Source: Seriola aureovittata
Lineage: Eukaryota; Chordata; Actinopteri; Carangiformes; Carangidae
DNA: 64,000 nucleotides
Direction of reading: 5' to 3'
Assembly (NCBI RefSeq): GCF_021018895.1
Contig: NC_079372.1
Span: 19,983,237 to 20,047,236, forward strand
A model generated the notes under the pieces. That model had not been told where the DNA came from, ran no database searches, and worked only from the letters and a program-made list of their open reading frames with translations. Made by a program: the position numbers and the translations under genes. Numbering within the stretch: the stretch's first letter is position 1; every line of letters begins with the position of its first letter. This document shows, in pieces, positions 12,171 to 25,082 of the stretch.

Positions 12171-12958
12171 CTCTACTTTTGCATTGCTTGCAGGATGACT
12201 GGAAACCTGTTCTTCTTACTGAACACAATAATGTCTCACCTTTTCATTTGAGATTCAGTATTTTAAAGAAGAGAGAGGGTTGATTGTCACTAGTTTTAAA
12301 CATTAAGACGGGAACAAAAATCTGCACTTAACAATCAAATCTCTGTTGAAAGAAAAGGGGAACTCTCCACTGTTAACCTACATGTTATTTAATTAAATGT
12401 TTTGTATATTGAAAGCGACGGTGAAATATAGTAAAATGGCTGTGTAGGGATCACTGGATGGATGAATGGATTAAAAAAACTCCCTTAATGTTTAAGTTAG
12501 AAAACAATAATGTACATTAAAGCGTCAGTTCGCAGGGTGTGAGGATTTCACGCGGTGTACCTGTGAATGATCCACGTTATTCAGTAAACGAAGGGCTGTT
12601 TCAAGTGACCTTCTGCACACACAGCGTCAGGCTCAGGTCGGGCTGAGCAGCATTCCTTCAGCCTTTCATCACTCAGCAAACACAAAGACAACGGCCTGAG
12701 AGGTCCACCAACGGAAAACAGAAAAAGGAAAAACTTGGCTTTTTCCTTTTCTTCCATTCCGCGAAAAAAACATCTGTCGAAACGGACCTGACAGCGCCGC
12801 TTTATTAGAGCCAGGAGCGGCGTGTTGCAACATATTTAAAAAAAAAAAAACGAAACACACACAGTTACCCATCTGCCGGGATTCAGTACAGTGTGGGACA
12901 AAAACACAAAAACAGCTCCCTGAGGCTGGCTCGCTTTTTGACTTGGTGGCTTTGGAGT

Positions 12959-12960
<2 letters not shown>

Positions 12961-13028
<68 letters not shown>
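12961..13028. repeat. (GT)n microsatellite
   Basis: A GT dinucleotide run with one interruption at 12,991-12,992. The His/Thr-rich minus-strand frames across it are artefacts. Confidence 0.97.
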
Positions 13029-13031
<3 letters not shown>

Positions 13032-13559
13032 TTTGAAATCGGTAACTGCCGTGTATTGTGTGAAAAGCAGCAACCCTCCCAACCTTGCCGTGCCATAGAT
13101 TTAGACTAGTTGGAACAGGTTTGGGCAATCATTAACAACTACTGTGGCCCAGTCTTCTGTGACAGCAAGTTTAAGCTAAAATCCCACAATAAGGGCTCAG
13201 CAGTTATACCATGGAGAGGTGGTCTCCAAATATGGACTTTACTACTCCTACTTACGGCTCAGTTTGCCGCCATAAATCTACGTGACTTAAATAGATTAGT
13301 GGAGGGGAAAAGTTGTATATTTTAGTGTTAAAAACTCACTTATTTCACACTTAAGTTCAAATTTCCTCCGGTAATTTAAGGGTGAGTTCCCGTTTTCTCC
13401 TTCAGACAAAGGTATTTCAGCTTTGGTGCACAGCTCACACCCACAATGATTCATTCATTAACCTTTAATAATTGGTCGCTGACATCACATCCTGTTCTAC
13501 CCAGCCTCAGTATCAGTCAGTGCAGGTGACGTTAGGAGTGTAGTTACAAGACGTCTGGT

Positions 13560-13660
13560 GTTTGGGTGATTATCTCCATCTTACGAGGCAGCATTGGATA
13601 TCATCACTCTCTCTAATACTGCCTGGTAATGATGATGATAGTCATCCGTGGACTGCAACC
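13560..13660 (+). ncRNA. mir200b: microRNA precursor mir-200b
   Basis: The 3p arm at 13,614-13,635 begins TAATACTGCCTGGTAATGAT and matches vertebrate miR-200b-3p as I know it over all 22 bases. The opposite arm at 13,577-13,598 begins CATCTTACGAGGCAGCATTG and is complementary to it, giving a hairpin with a loop of about 15 nt. The seed AATACTG is shared with miR-429. miR-200 family members repress ZEB1/ZEB2 and maintain epithelial identity. It is the first of three clustered hairpins, about 150 bases before mir-200a. The 5p arm differs from the human one in the middle (GA for TG), while 3p is unchanged. Precursor ends are approximate. Confidence 0.97.
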
Positions 13661-13682
13661 AGACAAACCACTTTTAGCAATG

Positions 13683-13707
13683 TTAGCAGCAGCAGCAGCA
13701 GCAGCGT
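13683..13707. repeat. (CAG)n trinucleotide run between mir-200b and mir-200a
   Basis: A short AGC/CAG run flanked by GTTAGC on the left and GTTAGC on the right sits in the spacer between the two hairpins. Confidence 0.8.
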
Positions 13708-13749
13708 TAGCTCCTGGCCCCTGGATCGGCTCTTTAATGCTTGAGCAGC

Positions 13750-13855
13750 AACAGAAATGGCTCTCAGGATCCATCTTACCTGACAGTGCTGGATTGTACA
13801 ACTGTTGTTCTAACACTGTCTGGTAACGATGTTTCCTGGGTGACTCCGTGTTCAC
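13750..13855 (+). ncRNA. mir200a: microRNA precursor mir-200a
   Basis: The 3p arm at 13,811-13,832 begins TAACACTGTCTGGTAACGAT and matches vertebrate miR-200a-3p over its full length. The 5p arm at 13,772-13,793 begins CATCTTACCTGACAGTGCTG and pairs with it. Its seed (AACACTG) places it in the miR-200a/miR-141 seed subgroup, distinct from miR-200b/429. It lies downstream of mir-200b and upstream of mir-429 in the same orientation, so all three probably come from one primary transcript. Confidence 0.97.
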
Positions 13856-13859
13856 CGGC

Positions 13860-15165
13860 GTGACTCTCGATTAGCTGTTTATCTTTAAATCCGTAAATGT
13901 TAATCACTGTTGAAATGTGTCAGACTCCTTTTGATGTCGTCACTGAGGTCGCACGAGTTGCCTCACCTTCTTTCTTTTTTTTTTTACTCTGAAGTTAAAT
14001 CCAAGAAAGGGTTAACTGTCTTCTGTTTACTATACACTTCTCTTGGTGGATGCCCCCGGGGCTGCATCGCATGTGGATCAGTCACAGCAGAAGAGGAAAA
14101 GCGGCGCAGATGATACACAGTGTTGACAGACAGGGCAATAGTTTGTATAAAAGTACATGAACATTTATGAGCCTTTCATTTTCTAAAAAGTCTACGAGAG
14201 ATCTTTGATGTCGTAACAGCCCTAAAGGTCAGCCTTTACTTCCCTGTACCTTTATTTATTTTTTTAACTTTTATGGCAACTCCACCGCACCCAAGTTAAA
14301 GAATAGCAGTCGGTTGATGGTTCCACCGGTCCTGCAGGGCCTTATTTCCTTGTTCCCTCCCCCTGAACAGTGTTGCTCTTTGTGTTGTGTGGCAGTGATT
14401 GGTCCAACTAGCTTTACCTGCGTGGCACATCCTGAAACTGACACATGAGCTCACCTGAGAGTGATTTACTCTCTTTTACTCTCAGGGTTTTTCCAACTTT
14501 TATCCACAAAAAGACAATTAAATGAAAATACCTTAATGCTCCAGGCAGACACTAATTGCAGTTATTGCAAAAGCAGACATTAGGTGTTTGAAAAATGTAA
14601 AACAAGCACTGATTTAATTGAGATGAAATATGACTTAACTGAAGACAATTTCCATCATTGTTCTGGACAGAAATGTGAGTTTAATGGGCACAGCCTTTCA
14701 ACACAGATCAGAAACAAGGACAAATAATAGAGCAGAAAACCAATGTTTGTTTAAGGAGGGAGAATTACCCCGCAAAGATGGAGCCACACCTTTATTTGCC
14801 CACCCAGCTCCATTATCCCAGCCGCAGAAACACGGTATATCTTTTTTTTTCCCCCAGTCATCCCTCCTTTGTGCCGGCGTCACATATTTGTGTATTAATG
14901 CAATAATATAGAAAGATTTTACCGAGCTTACTTTGCTTCTTTTCCTTGGTCTGTTTACTCTTTGGCTTTTTCATTCTCTCTCTGCATGACTGGCCAATTT
15001 AAAAACAAAAAAAACATATGAATTAATGAATGAAAGGAAAGCGTAGGGTTTACAGAATCTGTCATGGCGACAAAAAAAGAGGAACTGCTTGTTTCATTTC
15101 ACCCTGGTTCTGCCGAGCTGTTCTGTTTCCTCTTCCTCTTTGCACAGGTGAAAGCTCAGAGCTCG
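13860..15165. other. Spacer between mir-200a and mir-429
   Basis: About 1.3 kb with no recognised gene. CACCTG/CAGGTG E-box words occur at 14,452-14,457 and 15,145-15,150. The segment at about 14,735-14,880 is non-repetitive and could be a regulatory element; nothing in it codes for a recognisable protein. Confidence 0.4.
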
Positions 15166-15169
15166 TCCT

Positions 15170-15262
15170 TCCAGCCTGTTGATAGGCGTCTTACCAGACA
15201 TGGTTAGATTTAATTATTGGTGTCTAATACTGTCTGGTAATGCCGTCCATTGAATGGCATTA
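15170..15262 (+). ncRNA. mir429: microRNA precursor mir-429
   Basis: The 3p arm at 15,225-15,246 begins TAATACTGTCTGGTAATGCC and matches vertebrate miR-429. The 5p arm at about 15,188-15,209 begins GTCTTACCAGACATGGTTAG and is complementary, separated by a loop of about 15 nt. Outer stem bases on both sides (GATAGGC and GCCGTCC) also pair. The seed AATACTG equals that of miR-200b. It is the last member of the cluster; the 200b-200a-429 order equals that in tetrapods. Confidence 0.97.
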
Positions 15263-16030
15263 CCTTCTGCTCTCTTAACTCCCCCCCCCCTCTCGCTCTC
15301 GTGCGTCTGACATGCAGTGTATTGACAAAGGGCAGGCCAGGGAAGCACATCAACATATTTATAGTAGTGGCAGATGGGGGCTGACTGATGATGACTATGG
15401 AACTATGATCCTTGCACTGGAAGATTGAGTGACTTCTCGGGGGTTTCTTCCATGTGACTTGAGTCAGAGTTTCTTCACTGAGCAGCAGTCCGGCGTTCCG
15501 ACCGCTCCGCTCAACAATACGTTTTCCTGACGAATCATGCGCCGCAAATTAGTTTTTACTAGCGGGAATGTTAATGTAGGTAATGTATTATAGAAAATAC
15601 TTTTATCTGTCGAAAGATCTGCTTTATTCCTCTTACCGCAATAAGTGAATTCCTCCCTGGCACCTGGCTTTTCTCCAGCTGAAGTAGAACAATGTCTTGT
15701 GTGAAAACTTCATCATCTACGACACTCTCTGTACATGTTAACTGGATTCACGGTGATATGATGTTATGTGATGTAAACAAAAAAGATTAAATAAAGTTGG
15801 ATGAAAATTTGAAATGTCTCTCCTGTTCATTTTCTCCTCGTTTATTTATTAATTCATTCAGACCTCCTGAGCACCGGCTCTTTGTAGCAGTTTCTCTGGT
15901 AATTGTGAACTCTTTCCTCGGCCAGACCGGAATGCCGAGCTCCAGTCAGGTGTGGATCAGGTTACCGCTGAACAGAGCTTCTTTTTAAATGCCTCGATTT
16001 ACCCATGAGGTCCCCTGTCTCCCCCCCCCC

Positions 16031-16077
<47 letters not shown>

Positions 16078-18319
16078 CAGCTAAGCCCTCATTGTGTCCC
16101 AGTCTATGGCAGTATCACAGTAGGCTAGCTTGATAAGCCGAGAAGCACAAGGTGTGTTTTCACCGCCAGGAACCGGGCAACTTACAGTAGATACTGAAAT
16201 CCATACACAGTTTTTGTTTGGTCACTGGTTTACATTCGCTGACTCACATGGGAAGGTTACACTGGTCTGTTCCTGTCTTTAGACAGAGCCAATAGGTGTA
16301 TGGCTATGGTGTTTAATTAAGCCTGTTAGCTCATGGCTTCAGTCGACTGGTTAAACGCAGCTCTGATTTTATCAGTTGAAACACAAACACAAAATCCATT
16401 TAGCCGTTTAACATAAAGGGCCTGAGGCGTCATTGATCTCCCACGCCGGGGGGGGCTCAAGGCTTAAGAAGGAGAAGAGCTTCTCTGTGCCAGAAACATT
16501 ACATCCCAGACTTTCTGAATTTTTATGTTATTTTTATAAATAGCAAATTCGAGGAATTCATGTGAAATTAAGCTAACTAGCATCATGCTAGCAGGCCATG
16601 CTAACCAATGAGCAAAACAAACTTTTCTCTGCTCATTGTAAGCTGTGTGAAAAAACAAGAAAAACTAAATACCCTCACTGTAGCTAGAGCAGTCTGTTCC
16701 CCCTTTCTAATATAATACTGATTTAAAATCTTAAAAATGTTAAAATGGTGTTGAATAACAGCTTATACAAATGAGGAATTAAGTTATGTAAAGAAGACAA
16801 AAGTGATCAAAAAGTGTTTAGGGGAAGTTTGCTGATAGCTCTTTTTGGTAATATATTATTTGATTTCTGATATTGATCATTTATGGCCATGTCTAACAAG
16901 CCTTCCTTTTTCACAGAAGACATTTTGACATTTCGCATTAGGAAAAACACATGAAACAATAAGATGTCTGAATTCAGTTTCAGGGTCCTTGTACTGCAAA
17001 AGAGCAGAGCCACCTGTTCATCTTCTTCTTTATGTCAAAATGTAAAAAGGCCTATTATCCAGACTCAAACGTACGTAACTAAAAAACAATTTGGTCTAAA
17101 CATTATATTAGAGTTGGTGGAACGAGGATGCTCAAAATCCAGACTCAATGCTGAGCTCAGCATTTTGCTTAATGTACCAAAATATCTAAAAAAAACCAAA
17201 AAACAAACAGCTACTTGACGATAAATTGTGGGAAAATATTGAGTCGAGTAAAACACACATGTTCATTTCAATCTACATTAGTCAATAATGTTATTACTAA
17301 GACCGACTGGTAGATAAAGTCAAGTGTATAGTTTATTTTACTTTACTAGCTTTTATTTTTGCCAGGATGGAGAGGATTTTTTGCTTTTGCGTTGACAGTG
17401 CAGATTAAAACTAATTAATTCCTACTAACTATTTCAACTATTATAAAAAAAAAACAGCACTGCAAATATTGTTATGGATTAAAATATATTGTTAAATTGC
17501 TTTATTAAAAAATTAATTTTTTATCTTTTATAAATGACCTTGTATGTCACCAAAAAGAAATCTCTCACCCACCTCCGGGTCTCAGCTGGATCTCACATGG
17601 TTTTACATTGCAGCAAAGACACAAAACTTTAATGTAATGTATCAGTAAAATTATAAAATAACCACTGTCAGGTAACAGGAGGTAACTGTAATGAATTACT
17701 TCCCCTCCCTCTGTGACGTCACGCCACTGAATCACATTCCTGACTGGCAGAGCGCCTGTCGAGGATTCCTGCGCTGGTCTGTGCATGCTTGGTGCAGTCA
17801 GACCAGATTCCTGCTCCACTGCTGGCTGTGGATGGGGAGGCTCAGTTCACTTCAACTGGGTTTGTCACTGGGGTGGAACAGCATCACAACTGAGGTTAAA
17901 CGGCTGCATACCTGCGCTGACTTACATTAAAAGTGACAAGCTGTCACTCACTCACCTACGGAGGGAATTCCTTTAAGAGTTGGTCACAGAGGAAGGGAAC
18001 AGATTCAAGGTAAGGGCAAGAATCCCTGTGGGAAAATGTGTCCTATCCTCAGTATTTATGAGCAGTGAGCAGCACCAGGACCAACTCTGAGGTCAGTGCT
18101 TTGGTCAAGGACAAAGGGATTACTGAGCTCCCACCACTCCAATCGCACACTTGTATGTATTGTATATTTACAGGAAACACCGGTGTCAAAATGAATCGCT
18201 TCACTGCTTGGAAAATGGTTTTCCACATTAGAGCCTCAATGTCAAAACACAGGACACATATTAGAAATGAACGTGCAAATATTCAGCTTCGAAGCACAAA
18301 ATGTGTTTGGTCATTTTCT
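15263..18319. other. Non-coding span, only microsatellite recognised
   Basis: It contains a C13 run joined to (CA)n at about 16,021-16,076. No exon, RNA gene or transposon was recognised in the rest. Downstream sequence of the microRNA primary transcript may extend into the first part. Confidence 0.4.
16021..16076. repeat. (C)n-(CA)n compound microsatellite
   Basis: Thirteen C residues lead directly into a CA dinucleotide run. Confidence 0.97.
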
Positions 18320-18681
18320 ACGGTGGCCCAGACGGATCAAAACAAATACAGAGCCACAACATGAATGCAAATGAAGCCACAAGGGAAGTGAGCAGAGGTC
18401 CGTCCCTTCTATTACTATTAAAATATTTATAATAGCGACATCAATCAGTCAGTAACCCCCCCCCCGTCACAAGTGAGCAACATTTTCCACTGTTTTTATA
18501 TTTTCTTATTTATGTACTTTGTCATAATTTTTTCATTTTCATATTTATTGTTATATTTATTGTAGTAATAATATAGACGGACCGCTGCTCACTTCTGTTG
18601 CGGGTTAATTTGAATTCATGTTTTGGCTTTTATATTTGTGTCTTGGCTTTTGCATTCTTGTTGATCCGTCTGGGCCACCGT
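18320..18681. mobile_element. Short inverted-repeat element (MITE-like)
   Basis: The two ends are inverted copies of each other: the left end starts ACGGTGGCCCAGACGGATCA and the right end is its near-exact complement. Similarity continues inward for roughly 90-110 bases (to a GAAGTGAGCAG(A/C)GGTCCGTC block at about 18,386-18,408 and its partner near 18,579-18,600). The ~360-bp size, long inverted ends and lack of an ORF fit a non-autonomous DNA transposon. A target-site duplication is not clear; ATTTTC occurs near both ends but at different offsets, so the superfamily is unassigned. Confidence 0.55.
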
Positions 18682-21600
18682 TAATTTTCACATACATTCA
18701 GTGAGAATATTGTGGCATCAGCTTATTTTTCACTTACTAGGTGACCGAGACGGCCTCCTCTCAAACCTGGGGCTCCTGAGCAGCATTAGACTCAAAAATA
18801 GTTTTACACACTCCACCCACTGTCCCCATTCTTATAGCACAAATGTTCAGATGTGGTATCACGTGGGTGGTATCTTTCAATTAAAAAGAAATAAGCTATA
18901 CATCAAGATCTCAGTGCATTATCAACTGCTTTTCATAGTTCCATCTTTTGTATCATTTATGTTCAGCCCTTTTCTGATATTTCTGAAAGACATTAAAGGC
19001 AGCATAATGGTGCCTGTTACAATGACTCCATGTTTGAACAGAAGAATGTAGCTGGCAGACAAATACATAAAAGATCACAGCACATACACACCTGTGTGCA
19101 GTTGGCAGGTCACGTACTCATTTATTACATCTTCCACCAAGATATTAAATAATTAGTGAGTAGGGTTGAAATACGTGGTTTAGCTGGGTTATTATCAAAA
19201 CCACTGTGGCTTTAATTCTCATGTTTATACCTGATTTTATTAGAAGAACTTTAGTATTCTATCAAAATGTATTATTATACCTGGTTTTATTACTGTAAAC
19301 GCTGTTTTATCACAGCGTCTCACATTCAACATGTGATCCTAGGCATGTTTTATATAATAATAATAATATTAATAATAACTTTTATTTATAAAGCACAGAA
19401 AAATAAAACCAGATAAATGAAAAGGTCAAAGAATCTGAGCATAGTGAAAGAATAGAACAGCATAAATAAAAACATATCATATATCAACATTATACAAAAG
19501 GATCTGACAGTAAGAATAAAATGTGAAAACCAATAATTAGGGATGAAACAATGTAAATAAAACACGTATTAAACATTACCAAAGGTTAAGATAAAGAAAT
19601 GCGTTTTAAGAAGAGATTTAAAGGAAGTTAATGAGTTTAATTTCAGGCGGTATAGGTTGTGTAGGTTTGTGTGTGTGATTTAAGCGCATGTGCATTGTCA
19701 CATTGCTGTGTTACGTGGCTTAGCTTAGAGCCCAAGATGGGTTTTCCCTGCGGAACAATAAATACCTAACCTTATGACAGATAACCAAATAACACGGGTT
19801 TTACTTACCCAGAAAACATCAGTGCTTTATGCCTCTGTTTAGGTCTTTCCTTTGTTTTTTATCCTGGAAGGGAAACGTTTGCTATCATTATGAAAGATTT
19901 TACCTGTACATCCAGCATTATCCAGCTTTTCCTAAAATATCTATCCTAAAAAGTGATCATAAGTGACCTGATCACCTGTGATGCCAAAAGTTGCTCCGCA
20001 AACACTGAAATTTTCACCACTTCTCAAAAGTAATTTTAGCATGCTAACATTTGGTTTGTATGTAGCAACAACAATTTAACAATGGCTTCTTTTTGTGCTC
20101 TTGGAAAGGAGTGAAAGGAAGAGGAAGTGTGAAGCAGTGTTCACATCCAAACCACCTGCAGGAGAAATTAGGTCACCATGGCTTAATTCAAAACAATGCA
20201 AATGTAGTTTGCTAATTAGCAACTCTTAGCAGCTACACAAGCTTACTTTCACAACCATGACCACAGCAAAAGTAGCCTGTCATATACATATACACATACA
20301 CATACACATACGCAGGTCTATGCGACAGAAACTTAAATTAAACCAAGCACAGTTGGAGTGCCACTAGCAGGCTGGATGCTAGCTTAGCTTTGTCAGCCTT
20401 ATCCCCCTCTGTTGCAGTTCCTCCTCTGGGGTAGACTGTGGCTTTTACAAATGCAGTGACAATATGCCATATAATATATATTACTACCACTATTTTTTTA
20501 TTTTTTTATTTATACTTTTTCAGTGCAATAATGTGTTTCTTTGCAATTTACTGTTGTTAACGCTAGCTTGTTTTGTTGTAGCTTGTTAGCTAGCAGAGCT
20601 AACGACCCTTTCAAATCACCAAAAGAATAATGACTGTTAGTTGTTGGCTGTCGGTAAGTTTTATGTTCGACTGTAATGTGCAACAAAGTGAAAGGATTTG
20701 GGTTACAATTATCAAAGTGATGTTGTAACATGTAGCTATTTAAGCTAACAACCGCTTTAGCATTAGATTATAGTAATAGTAAACAACCACCTGATTTGAC
20801 TTGTCCTGTCAAATGTAATTTGGATTTTAGCCTTCTGGCAAACATTGTGTGTCAGGTTTCTGTGGCTAAGCTCATGTACACAAACAAACCCAGCGACATT
20901 AAGGGCATTAGCACGCTTGCCAATATATTTCTAATATGCTCCTGGTTTCACTCTGAACAGGTCCTTCTGCAGAGTTGGCTGCCGTCCCTTCATAACTCCT
21001 GGTAAATTTCCATAGTAGCTTAATGGACTCGCCTCAGGTACATAGAAATTCAGCCTACTATCGGTAGTTAACAGGTATAAGAATGCATGAGCTTTAATGG
21101 TTTTCGTGTTTTTATGGATGAATTTTGCAGATATAAATATGATTTGGGTTTTAATTACAAATAAGATATGTTTCCCTATTTTTATTTCTTTTTAAACTGG
21201 GGTGGAGCTATATATTGGTGTTGTTCATGTCCCATTAATTAAGGTCTAAGTAATCGGCCAGATAAACAGACACCACCAGCATTTAGAAACCCTGTATATA
21301 TCTGTGATATTGCCATTTCTGAGCTGATTTGCTGACTGACTGACTGACTGACTGACTTGGCTGACCTCTGAAGTACTGACCAGTGAAGTGGCCCATTGCG
21401 TTAAGCACACTCCTCTTCAGTTGACGTATTTTAAGGCTTTTTGCTAAACCTGGAGCATCTCTGCCTCCACTCCGCTATACCAGCTCTCCCTATTCTGTGA
21501 CGTTCCCGTCTGTTGCTGAGTTATCGGTGAGTCATTTTCCACTTCAGAATCAAATATTCCTTTTCCTTTTCATAGCTCTAGAGGGTGTAACCAACATCCC

Positions 21601-23086
21601 GAGTGATGTTGTTCCAGGAGGATGCCATCTGTATGTATCACGTCCAGAAAACAAGCACCCTGCATATTTCTTTGCATTTACAGTGACCACAGTCTGGGGC
21701 ATCCATCTCCTAGAGCTCATCATTTGACGTACTAAAGCTGCATGGACTAATTTACTTAAGAGTCATACAGGGATTTTTTATATGATATTTATCACTTAAT
21801 CCACACATTTTCTTAAAGTTAAGTTTCGTGATGACTCATCACTTAAATGGGATTAAACTGGATCAGGATCCGAAAATGTCAAACGCTGTCAAACAGCACT
21901 CAGATTTGCTGCAGTAGTGTTAAAACACAGATAGAAGCCTGTGGAGAAATTAAGTCAACAAAGATAGCACACAGACGCCTCATTAATGGAGCTATAAGTA
22001 CAATACAAGTCTGACTTAATAATGTTAATTATTTTTTTCATCTGAGGACAAAAATCGTGTACATTTTCCCATGTTAAAGTCAGTGTTAGTGAAAATCAAT
22101 ATCTTTGTGTCTCCATCTTGCGTTTGTCACCAGTGGGAATGAGTGAATACAGACCCTGGGAACGTGGTGTCGCACCCCTACCGCAACAACCCCCCTTCCA
22201 CTTTACTGGTGTAACTCTATAAGGAAATCATGAATAGCGGGAGAGAGCGAGAGAGACCCTATTGAGATGAGCTCTTCTTTACATTGTAATTTAACTCCAT
22301 CCCTTCCACTATAACACCTTGACAAGGAGAATCCCTCCAAATAATGGGTTGTGTAGGGACACCATTGCTGCAGGCTGCATCCCTGTAATTGCTGAGCACT
22401 TCCTGGTACAGACGGCAGTTAAGATGACATGGGAATGGGCGAGTCTCCAAAGACACACACACCTTATGGTGTCACCGCCCCGAGACTGAGCCAGACAGGT
22501 ACACAAACACACACACACACACACACAGATACATTTTAGATAATGATAAATATGTTATGTTTGCCTGATAAAACATATTACTTATGTGGAATATCCTTTT
22601 GATTTCTCCCAGGAAGTGATGTGGTGATATAGTGTATTTTATGTGACATAAAGAAAAGGGGAGAGGAAAGGTAAAAAAATGTGACACAACAGTATTTGAT
22701 TAACGGAGCTCAAATCAAAATAGGAAAGTTATTAATTAACATTTTAATCATTAAACATGTAGTACAACAAAATACGTGTATTTTCATATACAAACACACA
22801 CACACACACAAACACACACTTGGCAGATGGTGAACCATGAGGTCGACAGGGCTGTAAAACAAGCCTGTTCTCTTTGTCCACCTACGCAGCACTTTGCACA
22901 GTGTGTCTATCAGATGGTGGCTTTTTATCAAGGTGTGGCTGACGCTGGCTCCACACAAAGCTCTGTTAAACAGGAATATGGGAGGCCCCCGCTGCTAATA
23001 ACTGGGGTGCCACGGCTGGACTCACATCTCTCTCATATCGCTGCCATTTTGCACTCAGCCACCCACAGTAAACGGGACATTTACAG

Positions 23087-23129
<43 letters not shown>

Positions 23130-25082
23130 TAAATGACTGAACTGACAAGACTGTCTGGTGACTGTTGCTTCTTTCTGGTAAATTTAGTCGCGTGACGGGT
23201 GTCAACACATAACTGCAGGGTCTGATGACACCTACTGTATGTCTTTGATCTGAACCATGGAGGAACCGTTGACTTATTTATTTCATTGGGTTTTAAGTAC
23301 ATATCACTCAGTTACAAGCAAACAGAAGCTTGAGACACAGGTCACATGGATTGTGAAGTTGCTTGGTTATTGGATGTAGTTTGGTAACTTGTCCTAAAGC
23401 ATCTTAGCATCTTAGCTTGTTCAGCAGCTAACACCACTCTCCTCTTATACCCACAAACCCTTGCATTTAACACCTTAACCTGTAAACCCATGCATTTTTG
23501 CCATTTTGTTGGTGAGTTTGTCTGACCTGCTCTGAACGCGTTCTGAATGCGCTCCGCTATAGGCATGATTGTGCACTAAAACTACATCAGTGTGAGATGT
23601 ATGAGCTGCTCGTGGTTAGCTGACTATATGTGTAATTACACAGTCGCATTGATGCACCCACCCCAATTACCGGGCTGTTGGGAGGAAGAGGGGAGATTAT
23701 GCATAATTGCCAACTGTGGCTGGGCCTGGGTGTTTCCTCCTGAGTCAAATCACTGAGACAGAAGGTGATTAGTGGATTTACCATGCGAGCAGACAAATAC
23801 TATGTTGCTCAACTGCATACTTGCTACTGGATTTGGCACTAGACAATATGATTAGTGTTGATGTCTGCCATAAAGCTAATGAGTCCAAGAATGATTCAGC
23901 AAGATGAATTAATGTTAAAAAAATTTTTTTTTTAAAGTAAAATAATATCTGGAGGTATTTTGCACTTGAGAGATTTGAAAATGGGATTAATTTTGATCCT
24001 TTTTGTGCTTATAATGAATTATTTATTCACTTTCCTGACAGAATCTGAAGCTTACAGAGAAATAACTGTTAAAGTTTGAAGGTTTATTGGAGTAATAGAT
24101 ACAGGGAAGCAAAGGAAACAGTCGACCAGTGTGTAAAATGTGAGGTTGATACCAGCTTATCTACATTAAAACATGTCCCCAGGACACTTCTTCTTTTTTT
24201 AGGACACTTTACGAAACAAATGGCAGAAAATATTATTTTACCTTTTGTGTCAGGAGATAATACCCTGGAAAATCCATTTTGATTGACACTCTGCTCTCAT
24301 GTTACCATAGGGTTCACACAACAAGAGGCCTACAGGCAATTAATATTGAATGAAGCTAAACTTAGAAGTGGGGTGGGTGTGGGATACATAACCTTGAGTA
24401 GTTAGTTTGTCTTGAGCTGCTGTTGTTGTAAGATTCAGTCCACAAGAGGCAACTGTTGCTAAGCGTCCCATTACCCGAGTAACCAGTGATTGTTTACTTT
24501 GGTCTGGTGGGTTTGCTCACTCACAGCGTGGTAGACTACGGCTGACTTCAGACAGGCCATGTGATTCAGCCTCTGTCCAGTCCAGTCCCTCAGTCTGTGG
24601 GTTTGCTGTTTGGCAGAAAAAGAGTGGACTGAGTTCATGGAGTCTGGCTGCTCATGTGTGTGACACTGGAGTTGCAGGTAAAACCGCTTTGTTTCTAAAT
24701 GTATAAGGTCGAAGTTCAGCTCCTGTCTTCTATTACAAAAACACATTTTCTTCACATGACGTCTTCTTTTGAAATCATAATGACAAATGTATTTGACCTA
24801 TACAAAAATGTAGAAACAAAAGTCTTGAGCCTGTTCTGATGGTGGTGCTGGTGGAAAGGTCATGGGGTCATTGAGTTACAATGGGACTATGATAAGTGAT
24901 CATTTTTGTCTCCAAAGTATATTTATTGAGTTTTGTTATTTTTTTTAACAACAACTAGGAGCTCAGCACAACATTGGTCGACACAATCAGCATTAATACA
25001 AATGATAGTTAGAAATATATGGTGAAGAAAAACAAATTAGTAAATAAAAATAATGAATGAAATAAGTGGAAATTTAACAGCA
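18682..25082. other. Non-coding span between repeats and ttll10
   Basis: Recognised contents are microsatellites at 21,336-21,357 (GACT)n, 22,502-22,526 (AC)n, 22,793-22,818 (CA)n and 23,089-23,130 (GT)n, and a likely LINE tail near 19,354-19,400. Non-repetitive blocks at about 22,100-22,460, 22,840-23,085 and 23,590-23,790 are the most gene-like in composition but have no supported reading frame. The last contains homeodomain-type words (TGTAATTACA, GCATAATTG). They may be cis-regulatory; this is not demonstrated. Confidence 0.35.
19354..19400 (-). mobile_element. Likely LINE/SINE 3' tail fragment
   Basis: On the minus strand the sequence reads TGTGCTTTATAAATAAAAGT followed by ATT trinucleotides, the form seen at 3' ends of L2-related elements in fish. 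Only the tail is recognisable. Confidence 0.4.

Noticed and set aside
11855..12283. 142-residue plus-strand open frame
   Set aside because: Low-complexity Phe/Leu/Ser/Pro sequence produced by a pyrimidine tract; no recognisable domain or splice context.
12669..13128. Minus-strand frames with long His-Thr runs
   Set aside because: Translations of the (GT)n microsatellite.
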